From NCBI GenBank assembly GCA_030045935.1, contig JASIEN010000675.1, forward strand, positions 1-22,287: 22,287 nt of DNA. Reading direction: 5' to 3'. Source of the DNA: Candidatus Sulfotelmatobacter sp. (GTDB lineage: Bacteria; Acidobacteriota; Terriglobia; Terriglobales; Acidobacteriaceae). The notes under the pieces were generated by a model. That model was given only the letters and a program-made list of their open reading frames with translations. It did not search any database and was not told the origin of the DNA. How positions within the stretch are numbered: the stretch's first letter is position 1; every line of letters starts with the position of its first letter. Of the stretch, positions 1 through 7,512 are shown in pieces. The translations under genes were made by a program, and so were the position numbers.

Positions 1-522
1 TTGTACACTATCGGACACTCCACTCGCTCGATCGACGACCTGCTGGTCACGCTTCAGGCTCACGGAATTCAGACCCTGGTCGACATTCGCGCCTTTCCCC
101 TCTCGCGCAGGCTGCCGCAGTTCAATCGCGAGGCGCTTGAAGCAAGCTTGTCCGCCGCGAGAATCCGTTATGTCTGGATGAAATCTCTCGGGGGATACCG
201 CAAGAAAATTCGCGATGACTCTCCACACGTTGCGATGCGAAACGCCAGCTTCCGCAACTACGCCGACTATATGCTCACGCCGGAGTTTGCCAGGGCTGCG
301 TCCGAGTTAGTGACGCTTGCCGAAACTTCCCGCACGGCATACATGTGCGCCGAGCGCGTCTACTTTCACTGCCATCGAATGCTGGTCTCCGATTGGCTCG
401 TCGCGCACGGACACGAAGTACTACATATTGACGGAACCGGCCCCGCCAAAGCGCACCACCTGACCGCCGAGGCACGCACGATCGATGGCGAGCTGATCTA
501 TCGCGGCGACCGGCTGCTGTGA
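1..522 (+). CDS. DUF488 domain protein (5' end probably outside window)
   Basis: Residues 2-9 read YTIGHSTR, the characteristic N-terminal motif of the DUF488 family, followed by 'LVDIRAFPLSRRLPQF' (about residues 26-41) and a 'SLGGYRK' loop (62-68). The tail contains 'YMCAERVYFHCHRMLVSDWL' (about 113-132), the family's conserved Cys/His segment. The length of about 173 residues fits the family. The reading frame is open to the first base, where a TTG stands in the start position. Family members usually begin one to four residues before YTIGHS, so the true start is probably just upstream. The biochemical role of DUF488 is not established; the Cys/His segment hints at nucleotide or metal chemistry, but I infer nothing further. 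The gene runs towards the GerW-family gene and the two are separated by a hairpin. Confidence 0.85.
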   Translation: MYTIGHSTRSIDDLLVTLQAHGIQTLVDIRAFPLSRRLPQFNREALEASLSAARIRYVWMKSLGGYRKKIRDDSPHVAMRNASFRNYADYMLTPEFARAASELVTLAETSRTAYMCAERVYFHCHRMLVSDWLVAHGHEVLHIDGTGPAKAHHLTAEARTIDGELIYRGDRLL

Positions 523-540
523 CCTATAAATGCGCTTGAC

Positions 541-562
541 GGGTACGACTGAAGTCGTACCC
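541..562. terminator. Hairpin between convergent genes
   Basis: A perfect 9-bp inverted repeat (GGGTACGAC / GTCGTACCC) with a TGAA tetraloop lies between the stop of the DUF488 gene and the stop of the GerW-family gene. Its placement between two convergent genes fits a bidirectional terminator, but no long T-run follows on either side, so a REP-like intergenic element is an alternative. Confidence 0.5.
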
Positions 563-572
563 TTCCCGGAAC

Positions 573-920
573 TCATCGCCGTCTGAGCCAGCCTAAGCAC
601 CTGCCGATAGCAATGCCCATTGCGATCGCGCCCAATAGCTTCTTTCGGTCGTTGATCGGAACAAAACGGGTTTGCTGGTCGCTGATTTCGACGACGCCAA
701 CTGGCATAGCTATTGCTCCTCCACCACCACCGCCTCCTTCGCCACGAGAGCCGGAATTGCCGGCACCGCCAGTGCCCGAGCCGCCGCCGTATCCGTAGAT
801 GACTTTGGCAACGGGGATCACGGTTTTTCCCTGAGCGGCGATGGGTTCGCCAAAAACGGCTTTCACATTCGCCGTCACAATACTTTCTCTGAGTGATTGC
901 AAGATCGCCAGGCTGCTCAT
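573..920 (-). CDS. GerW/YtfJ-family protein
   Basis: A 115-residue protein that resembles the GerW (sporulation protein YtfJ) family. It has an N-terminal helix (about 1-18), then 'GKTVIPVAKVIYGYGGGSG' (about 32-50), a glycine-rich linker (47-68) and 'AIAMPVGVVEIS' (about 69-80), which match the PV-x-K-V and GGG...PVG-V blocks of the family. It ends in a short hydrophobic stretch and 'RRR'. The ATG at 920 has an ideal Shine-Dalgarno, AAGGAG, five bases upstream (complement of 926-931). In Bacillus the family acts in spore germination. In Gram-negative bacteria such proteins are common, of unknown function and not tied to sporulation. The start lies just downstream of a possible small ORF (933-1109). 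Confidence 0.8.
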   Translation of the reverse strand: MSSLAILQSLRESIVTANVKAVFGEPIAAQGKTVIPVAKVIYGYGGGSGTGGAGNSGSRGEGGGGGGGAIAMPVGVVEISDQQTRFVPINDRKKLLGAIAMGIAIGRCLGWLRRR

Positions 921-932
921 CTGATCTCCTTT

Positions 933-1109
933 TTATCCATGCTTCGCTTGCTTCTTGGATGACGATGAACTGGCAGATGAATCGAAGTTTTCGGCGAATC
1001 CATTTTTGTTGGGTCCCCATGCACTTGCTCGGGCATGACCTTCCCATTCTGCGTTATTGTTGAAAACAAGCAGAAGCGCAGGCGGTCCGGTGATCGTCCC
1101 GGTCTTCAA
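933..1109 (-). CDS. Possible small ORF upstream of the GerW gene
   Basis: A 58-codon frame on the minus strand opens at a TTG (1109-1107) and ends at TAA (935-933), 12 nt before the GerW-family ATG. Its C-terminal part, 'WGPNKNGFAENFDSSASSS' followed by KKQAKHG, has a hydrophilic, serine-rich composition plausible for a real protein tail, and it sits where an operon partner would. Against it, the only start is TTG, no clear Shine-Dalgarno precedes it, and its first dozen codons are the antisense of the selC fragment at 1073-1110; antisense tRNA-Sec frames are a known source of false ORFs. It may be the remnant of a gene whose 5' end was lost when the tRNA fragment arrived. I do not recognise it. 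Confidence 0.25.
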   Translation of the reverse strand: MKTGTITGPPALLLVFNNNAEWEGHARASAWGPNKNGFAENFDSSASSSSSKKQAKHG

Positions 1110-1110
1110 A
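1073..1110 (+). pseudogene. Truncated selenocysteine tRNA (5' half of selC)
   Basis: These 38 nt match positions 14746-14783 of the intact tRNA-Sec gene with one mismatch (G at 1081 for T at 14754). The copy carries the 5' acceptor strand, the D arm and the anticodon arm through the TCA anticodon and loop, then stops. The bases just upstream (about 1055-1070, TTGTTGAAAACAA) also resemble those upstream of selC (TTATTGAAAATAA), so part of the promoter region may be included. The following bases no longer match convincingly. It cannot fold as a tRNA. It is either an attachment-site remnant or a decayed duplicate. Confidence 0.8.
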
Positions 1111-1186
1111 GGCGGTCTAATTCATGGTGGGCCGACGCGAAATCGACGGGTTGCAAACGACTGAAAGCCCGTAAGTGTTTGACAAT

Positions 1187-2548
1187 TTATTGAGGGGTGG
1201 TGCCCATGGCATCGAGGAGTTCGTCGTGGGCCTGCAAGTAGTACAACTGTGACTGCAACAGGAGCGCCTTGGCATCGAATTCTTGGGCGCTTGCCGAATC
1301 CGCCTGCGAGTTGAGCGCCGCCCCTCGCAAGAGTTCCTGTTGCAGCACACGGTTTGACTCGCTGCGCAGCGCCAGCACTTCTTCCGAGACTTTCAGCATC
1401 TCCCGCGTCCTTTCCAGCTTGTTGTAGGCGGTTTCGACTGACAACTGAACCGCATCCGTCACCTTCGCGAGATTCTCCTTCGCTTGAGATAACTGCGCCT
1501 GACGTTCGTGCAGTAATGCCCTCTTGCGACCCGAATCGAATAGTTCGTAGCCGAAGTGAACACCGAACGTGCCAAAGTTCCGCGCCAAAAAGGGAACGTT
1601 ATCGGCGTAGCTGTAGCGCGCGAAAGCATCTACATCGGGCAGCCAGATGTCCGTTTTGGCCAACCGGGTGGCAGCCTCGGTCTTTTCCACCTCGGCACGA
1701 GCGGCAAGGATTTCGGGATGCGAAGCCTCGGCAGTCGTAACACATTCCTCGCGCTGACAGGTCTGCTGAAATTCAGGAACAGTTGTATCCAGATCCACGG
1801 CTGTGGTCAGGGGCAGGCCGATCAGGTCGTTGAGCTTGAGTTTGAGATCTGATAGCTGAAGATCGGTGGTGAGTAATTCCTGTTTAGCTTGCAACACCTG
1901 CGTCTTGCTGTCGATTAACTCCTGTTCCAGGGCGCTGCCGAGCCTAACCTGCTCGACTGCCTCACCCTGAAGGTGCTCGGAGGCCTTTATGCGCGCCTGG
2001 GTGGCGCTACGGTGCGCCTGAGCAATGAGTATCTCGTAGTAGACCTGATGAACAGAGAGCGCGACATCGTTCCTGGTAAGTTGCTCTTTATCACGCGTGG
2101 CCTTGACCTCGGCCTGAGCCAGATCGTTCTCCCGTCTGATCTTGAGCAGAGTCGTCAACGGCTGCGAAATCTGGGTTCCGCTTGTCGTAAGGTTTCGTTC
2201 GCCTTGGTTGATGATCGCGTTTCCGGGTGGAATCAACGTTCCCGCAGCGATGCCGAGACTGCCGGACTTGATTTCAATCAACTCGGTATCTGTCACATGA
2301 AAAAAGTTGCTATCGTTTCGTATGACTGGGAAATACTCACTTTTGTCCACCCGCTTGGCTTGCTCTTTCTCCTCGACGCTGTAACCGGCGATGCGGACAT
2401 CGTGGTTGTGCTTGAGCGCCAATTGAACGGCCTCCTGCAGCGTGATGTGGCGTGGGGGAGCTGCGGTATTGCTTTCTTCTTGCGCCGGCGCAATGCCAGC
2501 ATAGAAGATCGTCGCTGCTAACATGAATCGTGCCGCATTTCGTTTCAT
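1187..2548 (-). CDS. TolC-like outer-membrane efflux channel
   Basis: A 453-residue outer membrane efflux protein. The chosen start (ATG 2548-2546, MKRNAARFMLAATIF) gives a signal peptide ending near 'GIAPAQ'; a longer upstream frame exists but would hide this signal. The mature protein opens with 'HITLQEAVQLALKHNHDVRIAG', the standard first helix of the OEP/TolC repeat, and has two Ala/Gln/Glu-rich helical hairpin halves. 'VHFGYELFDSGRKRALLHER' is the canonical entry to the second repeat. By family it forms a trimeric channel that lets substrates cross the outer membrane. Its ATG overlaps the stop of the MFS gene by 4 nt, so it is the last gene of the adaptor-pump-channel operon. Substrates cannot be told from sequence. 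Confidence 0.92.
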   Translation of the reverse strand: MKRNAARFMLAATIFYAGIAPAQEESNTAAPPRHITLQEAVQLALKHNHDVRIAGYSVEEKEQAKRVDKSEYFPVIRNDSNFFHVTDTELIEIKSGSLGIAAGTLIPPGNAIINQGERNLTTSGTQISQPLTTLLKIRRENDLAQAEVKATRDKEQLTRNDVALSVHQVYYEILIAQAHRSATQARIKASEHLQGEAVEQVRLGSALEQELIDSKTQVLQAKQELLTTDLQLSDLKLKLNDLIGLPLTTAVDLDTTVPEFQQTCQREECVTTAEASHPEILAARAEVEKTEAATRLAKTDIWLPDVDAFARYSYADNVPFLARNFGTFGVHFGYELFDSGRKRALLHERQAQLSQAKENLAKVTDAVQLSVETAYNKLERTREMLKVSEEVLALRSESNRVLQQELLRGAALNSQADSASAQEFDAKALLLQSQLYYLQAHDELLDAMGTTPQ

Positions 2549-4218
2549 CGATTCGACCCCTTCCCGGCACCCGGAATGCGCTGCATGGCGCTGAGATGGC
2601 CATATCTCAAGGGCGACCTGCGCAATAACGCGACGAGGATCAGCGCGCATACGCAACTCCAGGCGATCAGTAGAAATCCGTCGATTAGGCTCAGGCTGTA
2701 TGCCTGAAGCCGCACCCGGGCTGCAAGCAGGTCAATTGCCCGGGCACCGGCGTTGGCCATGCCGGCAGATTTGGCGTATACACCCGCCGTCATCGCGCGA
2801 ATGTTCTGATCAGTAATCCAGTTGCCAGCGCTGACGTGAAGTCCCAACAGGTTCGAGTGGAGCCGCTCCCTCACAGCAATGAAGTGGCCCATATAAATGG
2901 CGCCTGCCGTGCCGCCGAACAAACGAATCACGTGAAAGAAGGCTGAAAAGGTGAGGGTCCACTCTGGCCTGGCCAGCCCGCCAGAAAAAATCGCCTGCAG
3001 CACAATGCAGCCGACCAACCCGATGAATGCGAAAGCCTGGCCGACGCCGGTGAGCAATTCAGTGCGGTAGAAGTTCTGGGCGGCCCACGCGGTGCTGTAC
3101 TCGGAGCACACCCAACAAGTAAATGCAGTACAGGTAAGTCCGCCGGCAAACAGAAGGCGTGGATCGAGATTGCGCAAGAGCAGAAGCGCCGCAATGAATG
3201 CAACGGGGAGAAGCGGAAGGGCGCTCCAGATGATTGCGGGACCAATCTCGTCGGCCTGGAAACCGCGAATGGCCAGCGACTGAGGAATCAGGATGATGGT
3301 TGTGCAGAGAGTCAAACGGAACCAGAAGAGCAGGCAGCCAAGCAGAACAGTGTTCCAGTTCCACAGATAAGGCAGCGCTACGAGAGGATTGGGACCGAGC
3401 AGCCTCCGAACCAGCGAACACAGCAAGAAGAACGACCCAGACCAAAACCACGCGTTGAATACGCCAGAGCGCCACCAGTCAAGCCGCTGACCTTGTTGTA
3501 GCGCAGCAAAGATGAGAGCCAATCCTAAACTCAAGTACAGGAACCCGATAAAACTTGGCACCGGGCCGCTTTTCTTGCGCGGCGGTAATGGAGGAATGCC
3601 GTAGCAGATGCATATCATCATCACCGGCGCAATCACTGCAGAAGTCCAGAACATCCAATGCCACGAAAGATAGTCTCGGTACCATCCGTAGAGGGAAGGG
3701 GCGATGTTCACACCTCCGTCCACAAAGACTGCATATAAGGCGATGGTGAAAGGAAGGTACCGCAGAGGAATATTGCGAAGGGCAAACGTCAGTGTAAGCG
3801 GATAGAAGGTGCCTGAACTCATCCCGGCAACCATAAGCGCAACGACGAGAAGACTATAGCTATGGATGAGCGGAAGAAAGGCAGAAGTTACCGTGAAAAG
3901 TCCGGCGGCAAACAGCAATACGCGCCGTGGGCCCAGCAGCCCTCCCAGGTAGACCGTGAAGGGACCAATGAACATCAGCGATGCATTGAAGGCGCTGTCG
4001 AGCCAGGCACCATCGTCGACGCTTATACCAATGTGGCCTCTCAAATCGGCAAGGCCAAGGCTAAGCAAGCGGCCGGCAAGGGTGACGAGTCCGGCGCCCG
4101 TGACGACTCCAAGAATACCGACCAGAGGACGGGTCGATACAGCGGATGGCATCGCCGCCGCAGCAGTGTGCGCGATGTCTACGGCAGACGGGCGAAGAGT
4201 GATGGTTGAGGCTGCCAT
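2545..4218 (-). CDS. MFS drug-efflux pump, DHA2 (EmrB-like) family
   Basis: A 557-residue, strongly hydrophobic protein with about 14 predicted membrane helices, the size and topology of the DHA2 (14-TMS drug:H+ antiporter) family. The first segment region reads 'DDGAWLDSAFNASLMFIGPF' (about 67-86), corresponding to the W-x-x-x-(S/A)-Y motif region of EmrB. 'LGPRRVLLFAAGLF' (about 94-107) corresponds to the loop 2-3 motif A, although the GPRR form departs from the usual G-D/K-R-R. 'SWHWMFWTSAV' (about 184-194) is the typical W-R-W-x-F-equivalent segment. The likely role is proton-driven extrusion of hydrophobic compounds, working with the adjacent adaptor and TolC-type channel. It starts 9 nt after the adaptor stop and overlaps the channel gene by 4 nt. 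Start M1 or M23 are both possible. Confidence 0.9.
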   Translation of the reverse strand: MAASTITLRPSAVDIAHTAAAAMPSAVSTRPLVGILGVVTGAGLVTLAGRLLSLGLADLRGHIGISVDDGAWLDSAFNASLMFIGPFTVYLGGLLGPRRVLLFAAGLFTVTSAFLPLIHSYSLLVVALMVAGMSSGTFYPLTLTFALRNIPLRYLPFTIALYAVFVDGGVNIAPSLYGWYRDYLSWHWMFWTSAVIAPVMMICICYGIPPLPPRKKSGPVPSFIGFLYLSLGLALIFAALQQGQRLDWWRSGVFNAWFWSGSFFLLCSLVRRLLGPNPLVALPYLWNWNTVLLGCLLFWFRLTLCTTIILIPQSLAIRGFQADEIGPAIIWSALPLLPVAFIAALLLLRNLDPRLLFAGGLTCTAFTCWVCSEYSTAWAAQNFYRTELLTGVGQAFAFIGLVGCIVLQAIFSGGLARPEWTLTFSAFFHVIRLFGGTAGAIYMGHFIAVRERLHSNLLGLHVSAGNWITDQNIRAMTAGVYAKSAGMANAGARAIDLLAARVRLQAYSLSLIDGFLLIAWSCVCALILVALLRRSPLRYGHLSAMQRIPGAGKGSNR

Positions 4219-4227
4219 AAATTCCGC

Positions 4228-5439
4228 TTACTGTTTGGTGCGGACGGTCGCCACCACGGAAAGCCCGGGACGCAGTTTTGTGGCGAGATTCGAGTCATCC
4301 AGCGCGATCTTGACGGGAATTCGCTGCACGACTTTCGTGAAGTTGCCAGTTGCATTGTCAGGCGGCAACAAAGCGAATTGCGATCCGCTGGCGGGTGCGA
4401 TCTCGATCACCTTGCCGCGAATGAGTTGCCCGGGATATTCGTCAATACGAAGTTCGGCAGGGTCGCCGATCTTCACATTGGTCAACTGCGTTTCGCGATA
4501 ATTCGCTTCCACCCACTTTGTGAGAGCAACAAAAGGAATCACCTGTGTACCGGGCGAGACCAGTTGCCCGGGCCGAACTTGCCGCTCGCCAACGTTACCG
4601 TCATCTGGAGCAGAAATTTTGGTGTAGCCAAGATTTACCTGGGCGGCAACCAGGCTCGCCTGCTTGGCCCGCAGATCGGCCTGCAATTGTGTCTCTTGAG
4701 ATTCGAGGACGACTTTGCTGCGGCGCTCGGCTTCAGCAGAGAGTTCACTGCTGCGCAACGCGGTTTGCGCCTGATTGAGATCGGCATCACGGCTGGCAAA
4801 CTGGCCTGAAAGATTTCCTTCGTTCGCGACGGCTTGTTCGAGCGTCTGCTCGGTCGTCGAGTGAGTCTGATACAGACCTTCCTGGCGGTTGCGTTCTGAG
4901 CGGGCACGAACCAACTCAGCCTGTACAGCTGCCTTGCCTGCATCGGCGGCTACAATCTGTGCTTTTGCCTCATCGATACCAGCCAGCGCCTTTGCGATGC
5001 GTGCATCCTGCAACTCCCGCTGTCGCAGATTCTCCACGATGGCGGCACGCGCGGCCTCAACCGCAGCTTTGGCTTGATCCACCTGCGCCTGATAGTCATC
5101 ATCCTGCAGTTCAACCAGGGGATCGCCCCTGTGCACTTGTTGGTAGTCCGCCACGTTCACCGCGCGCACGATACCTGCCACCTTGGTGCTGAGGGGAGTC
5201 AGGTCGCCCCTGACGTAAGCGTCATCGGTGACCTGCTCGACCTTGCCGCCCTCCCACGCATTCCAATTACGCGTGATGGTGATCAAAACGGCGAGTGCGA
5301 GGAGTACCACAAGAGCAGGCGTTATGTAGGACCTCCACCCGGCACCTCGGTGGGAAACTGTCTGATCTGTCTCGGTCTTGGGCGGCACCGGTCTCGGTGC
5401 CGGTGCCTCGGGTCCCGCAGACACTGGCGACGTGGACAT
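4228..5439 (-). CDS. HlyD/EmrA-family membrane-fusion (adaptor) protein
   Basis: A 403-residue periplasmic adaptor. A Pro-rich cytoplasmic leader (1-36) precedes a single inner-membrane helix (about 39-57, 'ITPALVVLLALAVLITI'). The barrel/lipoyl first half follows ('DDAYVRGDLTPLSTKVAGIV', about 72-91), then a long Ala/Glu/Gln-rich coiled coil (about 120-270), the second lipoyl half ('LGYTKISAPDDGNVGERQV') and a C-terminal beta-barrel. The 'DAYV-x-G...PLS-x-KVAG' block is the signature of EmrA-type adaptors that pair with DHA2 pumps, matching the next gene. A good Shine-Dalgarno (AAGGAG, complement of about 5448-5453) precedes the ATG. It is the first gene of the operon. The 456-bp region upstream carries repeats that may be operator sites. 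Confidence 0.93.
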   Translation of the reverse strand: MSTSPVSAGPEAPAPRPVPPKTETDQTVSHRGAGWRSYITPALVVLLALAVLITITRNWNAWEGGKVEQVTDDAYVRGDLTPLSTKVAGIVRAVNVADYQQVHRGDPLVELQDDDYQAQVDQAKAAVEAARAAIVENLRQRELQDARIAKALAGIDEAKAQIVAADAGKAAVQAELVRARSERNRQEGLYQTHSTTEQTLEQAVANEGNLSGQFASRDADLNQAQTALRSSELSAEAERRSKVVLESQETQLQADLRAKQASLVAAQVNLGYTKISAPDDGNVGERQVRPGQLVSPGTQVIPFVALTKWVEANYRETQLTNVKIGDPAELRIDEYPGQLIRGKVIEIAPASGSQFALLPPDNATGNFTKVVQRIPVKIALDDSNLATKLRPGLSVVATVRTKQ

Positions 5440-5895
5440 TAAGATTTCTCCTTCGGAAAAGAACAGACCTCCGCGCCCCTGGGAGTTTCAGGCTCAGCTT
5501 GGAGCAACTGCATTTCCAATCACGCGGGAGACAGCAAATATCCGCAAATCAGCGGCTTGTGCCCGCAATCGGAGCAGATTCGTTCCCCTGTGCCTAAAGG
5601 CCCTAAGGCCCTGTCTCAGTTCTATGACTTGCCGTGACACTTGACCCCGTTTGACGGTAAGTGTCGCGACAGAACGTGAACACAAGAAGGTTCTATGGCG
5701 AACATTTATTCCCAAGGGTGTCAGAATTTGATCTGATGTGTCAGAGTTCTGCCGCAGCACAGAGCTCCGCTGTTGAAATAGCGGCGGGGCGGGAGTCGTG
5801 CCTCGGGTTCGGCAGTAAGCACCTGGAAGGCGGCTTCAACAAGGCGATCAGCGAGGTCAGCGAAGCGCCGGTAGAACTCACTTCTATCGAATTGT
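5440..5895. other. Intergenic region between the efflux and Mla operons
   Basis: This 456-bp stretch holds no coding frame I can support; the frames present lack family resemblance and mostly start with weak codons. It lies upstream of the efflux operon (minus) and downstream of the Mla operon (minus), so it should contain the efflux promoter. It carries an imperfect inverted repeat (5633-5668), a GTGTCAGA direct repeat at 5718 and 5738, spaced exactly 20 bp, and a short tandem GGCCCTAA-type duplication around 5594-5612. No clear -35/-10 pair could be assigned. Confidence 0.6.
5633..5668. promoter_or_regulatory. Inverted repeat upstream of the efflux operon (candidate operator)
   Basis: Arms CGTGACACTTGACC (5633-5646) and GGTAAGTGTCGCG (5656-5668) are reverse complements apart from one substitution and one inserted base, with a 9-nt spacer. 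The element lies about 200 bp upstream of the adaptor gene. Its size and symmetry fit a dimeric repressor site of the kind that commonly controls efflux operons, but no regulator gene is adjacent in the window, so this is an inference. A nearby hairpin at the end of the Mla transcript is unlikely because more than 200 bp separate the two. Confidence 0.35.
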
Positions 5896-6531
5896 TCAGT
5901 TTCCTTTGGCTGCCGTGCCGCCAGTCGCTAAATCTGAAGGCAATGGACTGAGCAGCTTTTCAATCGCTCGTTGCATCGTGCGGTCCATTTCCGCGACCAC
6001 GGCTGGCACATCGTGCTGGTTAACGTCTCCAATTTCTGAGACAGAGTTGGTCCAAACAGTCGCGCGGGCGGCGATGCTGGTCACTTCGGCCGAGAGAGCA
6101 ACCTGGACCTTGATGCTACCCTGGTAGTCGATTTCCTCGAGCTTCTCCAAGCGTCCGCTCAAGACGTAATCAACATCGCGGCTCCCGTCATAGGGCTTCA
6201 CATGAGCGAAGACTCCGCTGCCGCGAAGGCGCTCGATCACTGAGTTGGTCACGAACTCACGCGGGTCTATCGCCCAACGGTGATACGCGTAGAAACCAAT
6301 CTGTTCCGCAGATGTTTTGTACACAATCGATCGTTGCCGCAGGTAGGGAGGAGCGCGGAATTCGCGGACAGCGAGAGTCGCGTGCGCATTTTCGCCCGCG
6401 GGTGGATCCGGCGGCGCAGGCAGATCGAGAGTGTAGTACTTCGGGTATCGCACTCTTCCACAGCCGGTCATGATCACCAAAGCTGCCACGCCGAAGATCA
6501 TCGTCGTCAGAATTCTTCTCATATTCACCAT
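5896..6531 (-). CDS. ABC-type transport auxiliary lipoprotein (PqiC-like)
   Basis: A 211-residue lipoprotein of the ABC-transport-auxiliary/PqiC (former DUF330) family. The N-terminus is a lipoprotein signal with the acylation site at Cys24 ('VIMTGCGRV'). The family block follows: 'YYTLDLP' (about 32-38), 'LAVREFRAPPYLRQRSIVYK' (53-72) and 'WAIDPREFVTNSVIERL' (about 86-102). In Pqi and Mce-type systems such lipoproteins sit at the outer membrane or in the periplasm and assist MCE-protein lipid transport. It is the last gene of the Mla operon, 57 nt after the MlaD gene, where the periplasmic carrier MlaC would sit in E. coli. The start could instead be the Met4 codon (6522), which has a GGATGG-like ribosome site. 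Confidence 0.85.
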   Translation of the reverse strand: MVNMRRILTTMIFGVAALVIMTGCGRVRYPKYYTLDLPAPPDPPAGENAHATLAVREFRAPPYLRQRSIVYKTSAEQIGFYAYHRWAIDPREFVTNSVIERLRGSGVFAHVKPYDGSRDVDYVLSGRLEKLEEIDYQGSIKVQVALSAEVTSIAARATVWTNSVSEIGDVNQHDVPAVVAEMDRTMQRAIEKLLSPLPSDLATGGTAAKGN

Positions 6532-6588
6532 CCGCCGCCAGCAGACTCGCTGAAACGGCCATAGCTGTTCGCGTTTAATTCGAGTGTC

Positions 6589-7512
6589 TCATTTGGGCGG
6601 CTGCCGGTCTTCGGGCTGTTTGATCCGAATCAAACTCCAGGGACGTTCTTTCACCGACTCGGTCAGCTCGTTCAGGTTTTCGGTTACCGCCCGCAGGTTA
6701 TCGATCGTGTCATCAATCTTGTAATCATTGGCCCGCACCAGCACCTGCATATCTGCCATCAATTGCTTGGCCTGGAGCAGAGTGCGCTGCAACTCAGCCA
6801 CATCTTCACGAATTGGGCCACGCACATCGCTGACCGCGCCATTCACGTTTTGAACCGTTTCATCAGCGTGCTGCGTCAGCGTGTTTAACTGATCGGTAAG
6901 ACGGTCAATTTTTGGACGCTCGGTGGCAAGCATTGCGTTGACGTTATCGAGCACAGCTCGGATCTTTTGCTGATTCGCCTGACCAGTCACGTTATTCAGG
7001 TTCGCGAGCAGCGTGCGGGCATCTCCATTGATGCCTTTCAGGTCCTCGCGCACCTCAGTGATCAATCCGTTTGCATTGTCGGCAACAACCGCCACCTTGC
7101 CGGTTATTTCGTCCAGGCTTGCGGCTTCCTGCGATGGGATAGTAGATCCCGGCGGCAGACGCTTTGCGTCGTTGCTGCCGGTCGTGATGGAGAGCGCGGC
7201 CCCACTCATCACGCTGACCAGTCCCAGCTTCGCGACAGACTTTTCGTTCAACGGAGTGTTTTCTTTCACGCCCAGAAGAATTTCGATTTTGGTCGGATCT
7301 GATTTCCAAGGTCGCACTGCTGTTATCTTTCCCACGTTGATTCCGCCGAACAGCACGGAGGCACCCGGTTCCAGTCCGCCGGCGTAACGAAGATATGTGC
7401 GGTATGGGACGGTATGTCCGCCATATTGCATATTGATCAGGTAAATCAGCGTGAATGCCAGGACCGCGAAGCATCCCAGGACAAACGCTCCCACTTTCGC
7501 TTCTGTGGTCAC
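6589..7512 (-). CDS. mlaD: MlaD-family MCE-domain protein
   Basis: A 307-residue MCE protein. After a short cytoplasmic stretch it has one N-terminal membrane helix (about 8-26, 'GAFVLGCFAVLAFTLIYLI') and a single MCE domain (about 35-115) with 'YAGGLEPGASVLFGGINVGKI', the classic MCE signature. A long C-terminal coiled coil with many Asn/Asp/Leu heptads (about 130-290) follows. MCE proteins form hexameric rings or tubes bound to the MlaFE transporter and carry phospholipids across the periplasm. The helical extension is longer than in E. coli MlaD (about 183 aa) and resembles the needle or barrel-forming MCE proteins. It starts with GTG, which overlaps the ATPase stop by 4 nt (GTGA), implying translational coupling. 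Confidence 0.9.
   Translation of the reverse strand: MTTEAKVGAFVLGCFAVLAFTLIYLINMQYGGHTVPYRTYLRYAGGLEPGASVLFGGINVGKITAVRPWKSDPTKIEILLGVKENTPLNEKSVAKLGLVSVMSGAALSITTGSNDAKRLPPGSTIPSQEAASLDEITGKVAVVADNANGLITEVREDLKGINGDARTLLANLNNVTGQANQQKIRAVLDNVNAMLATERPKIDRLTDQLNTLTQHADETVQNVNGAVSDVRGPIREDVAELQRTLLQAKQLMADMQVLVRANDYKIDDTIDNLRAVTENLNELTESVKERPWSLIRIKQPEDRQPPK

Noticed and set aside
421..1047. 208-codon minus-strand ORF
   Set aside because: It overlaps the DUF488 and GerW genes in other frames, and its translation is Arg/Ser/Trp-rich with no family resemblance; it is a shadow.
5494..5760. 88-codon minus-strand ORF upstream of the efflux operon
   Set aside because: No family resemblance, lies in the repeat-rich control region and has no ribosome site; probably chance.
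5661..5951. 96-codon plus-strand ORF between the two minus-strand operons
   Set aside because: Starts at TTG, overlaps the lipoprotein 3' end and the repeats, and matches nothing I know. I also checked for a remnant of a repressor gene here and found no helix-turn-helix pattern.
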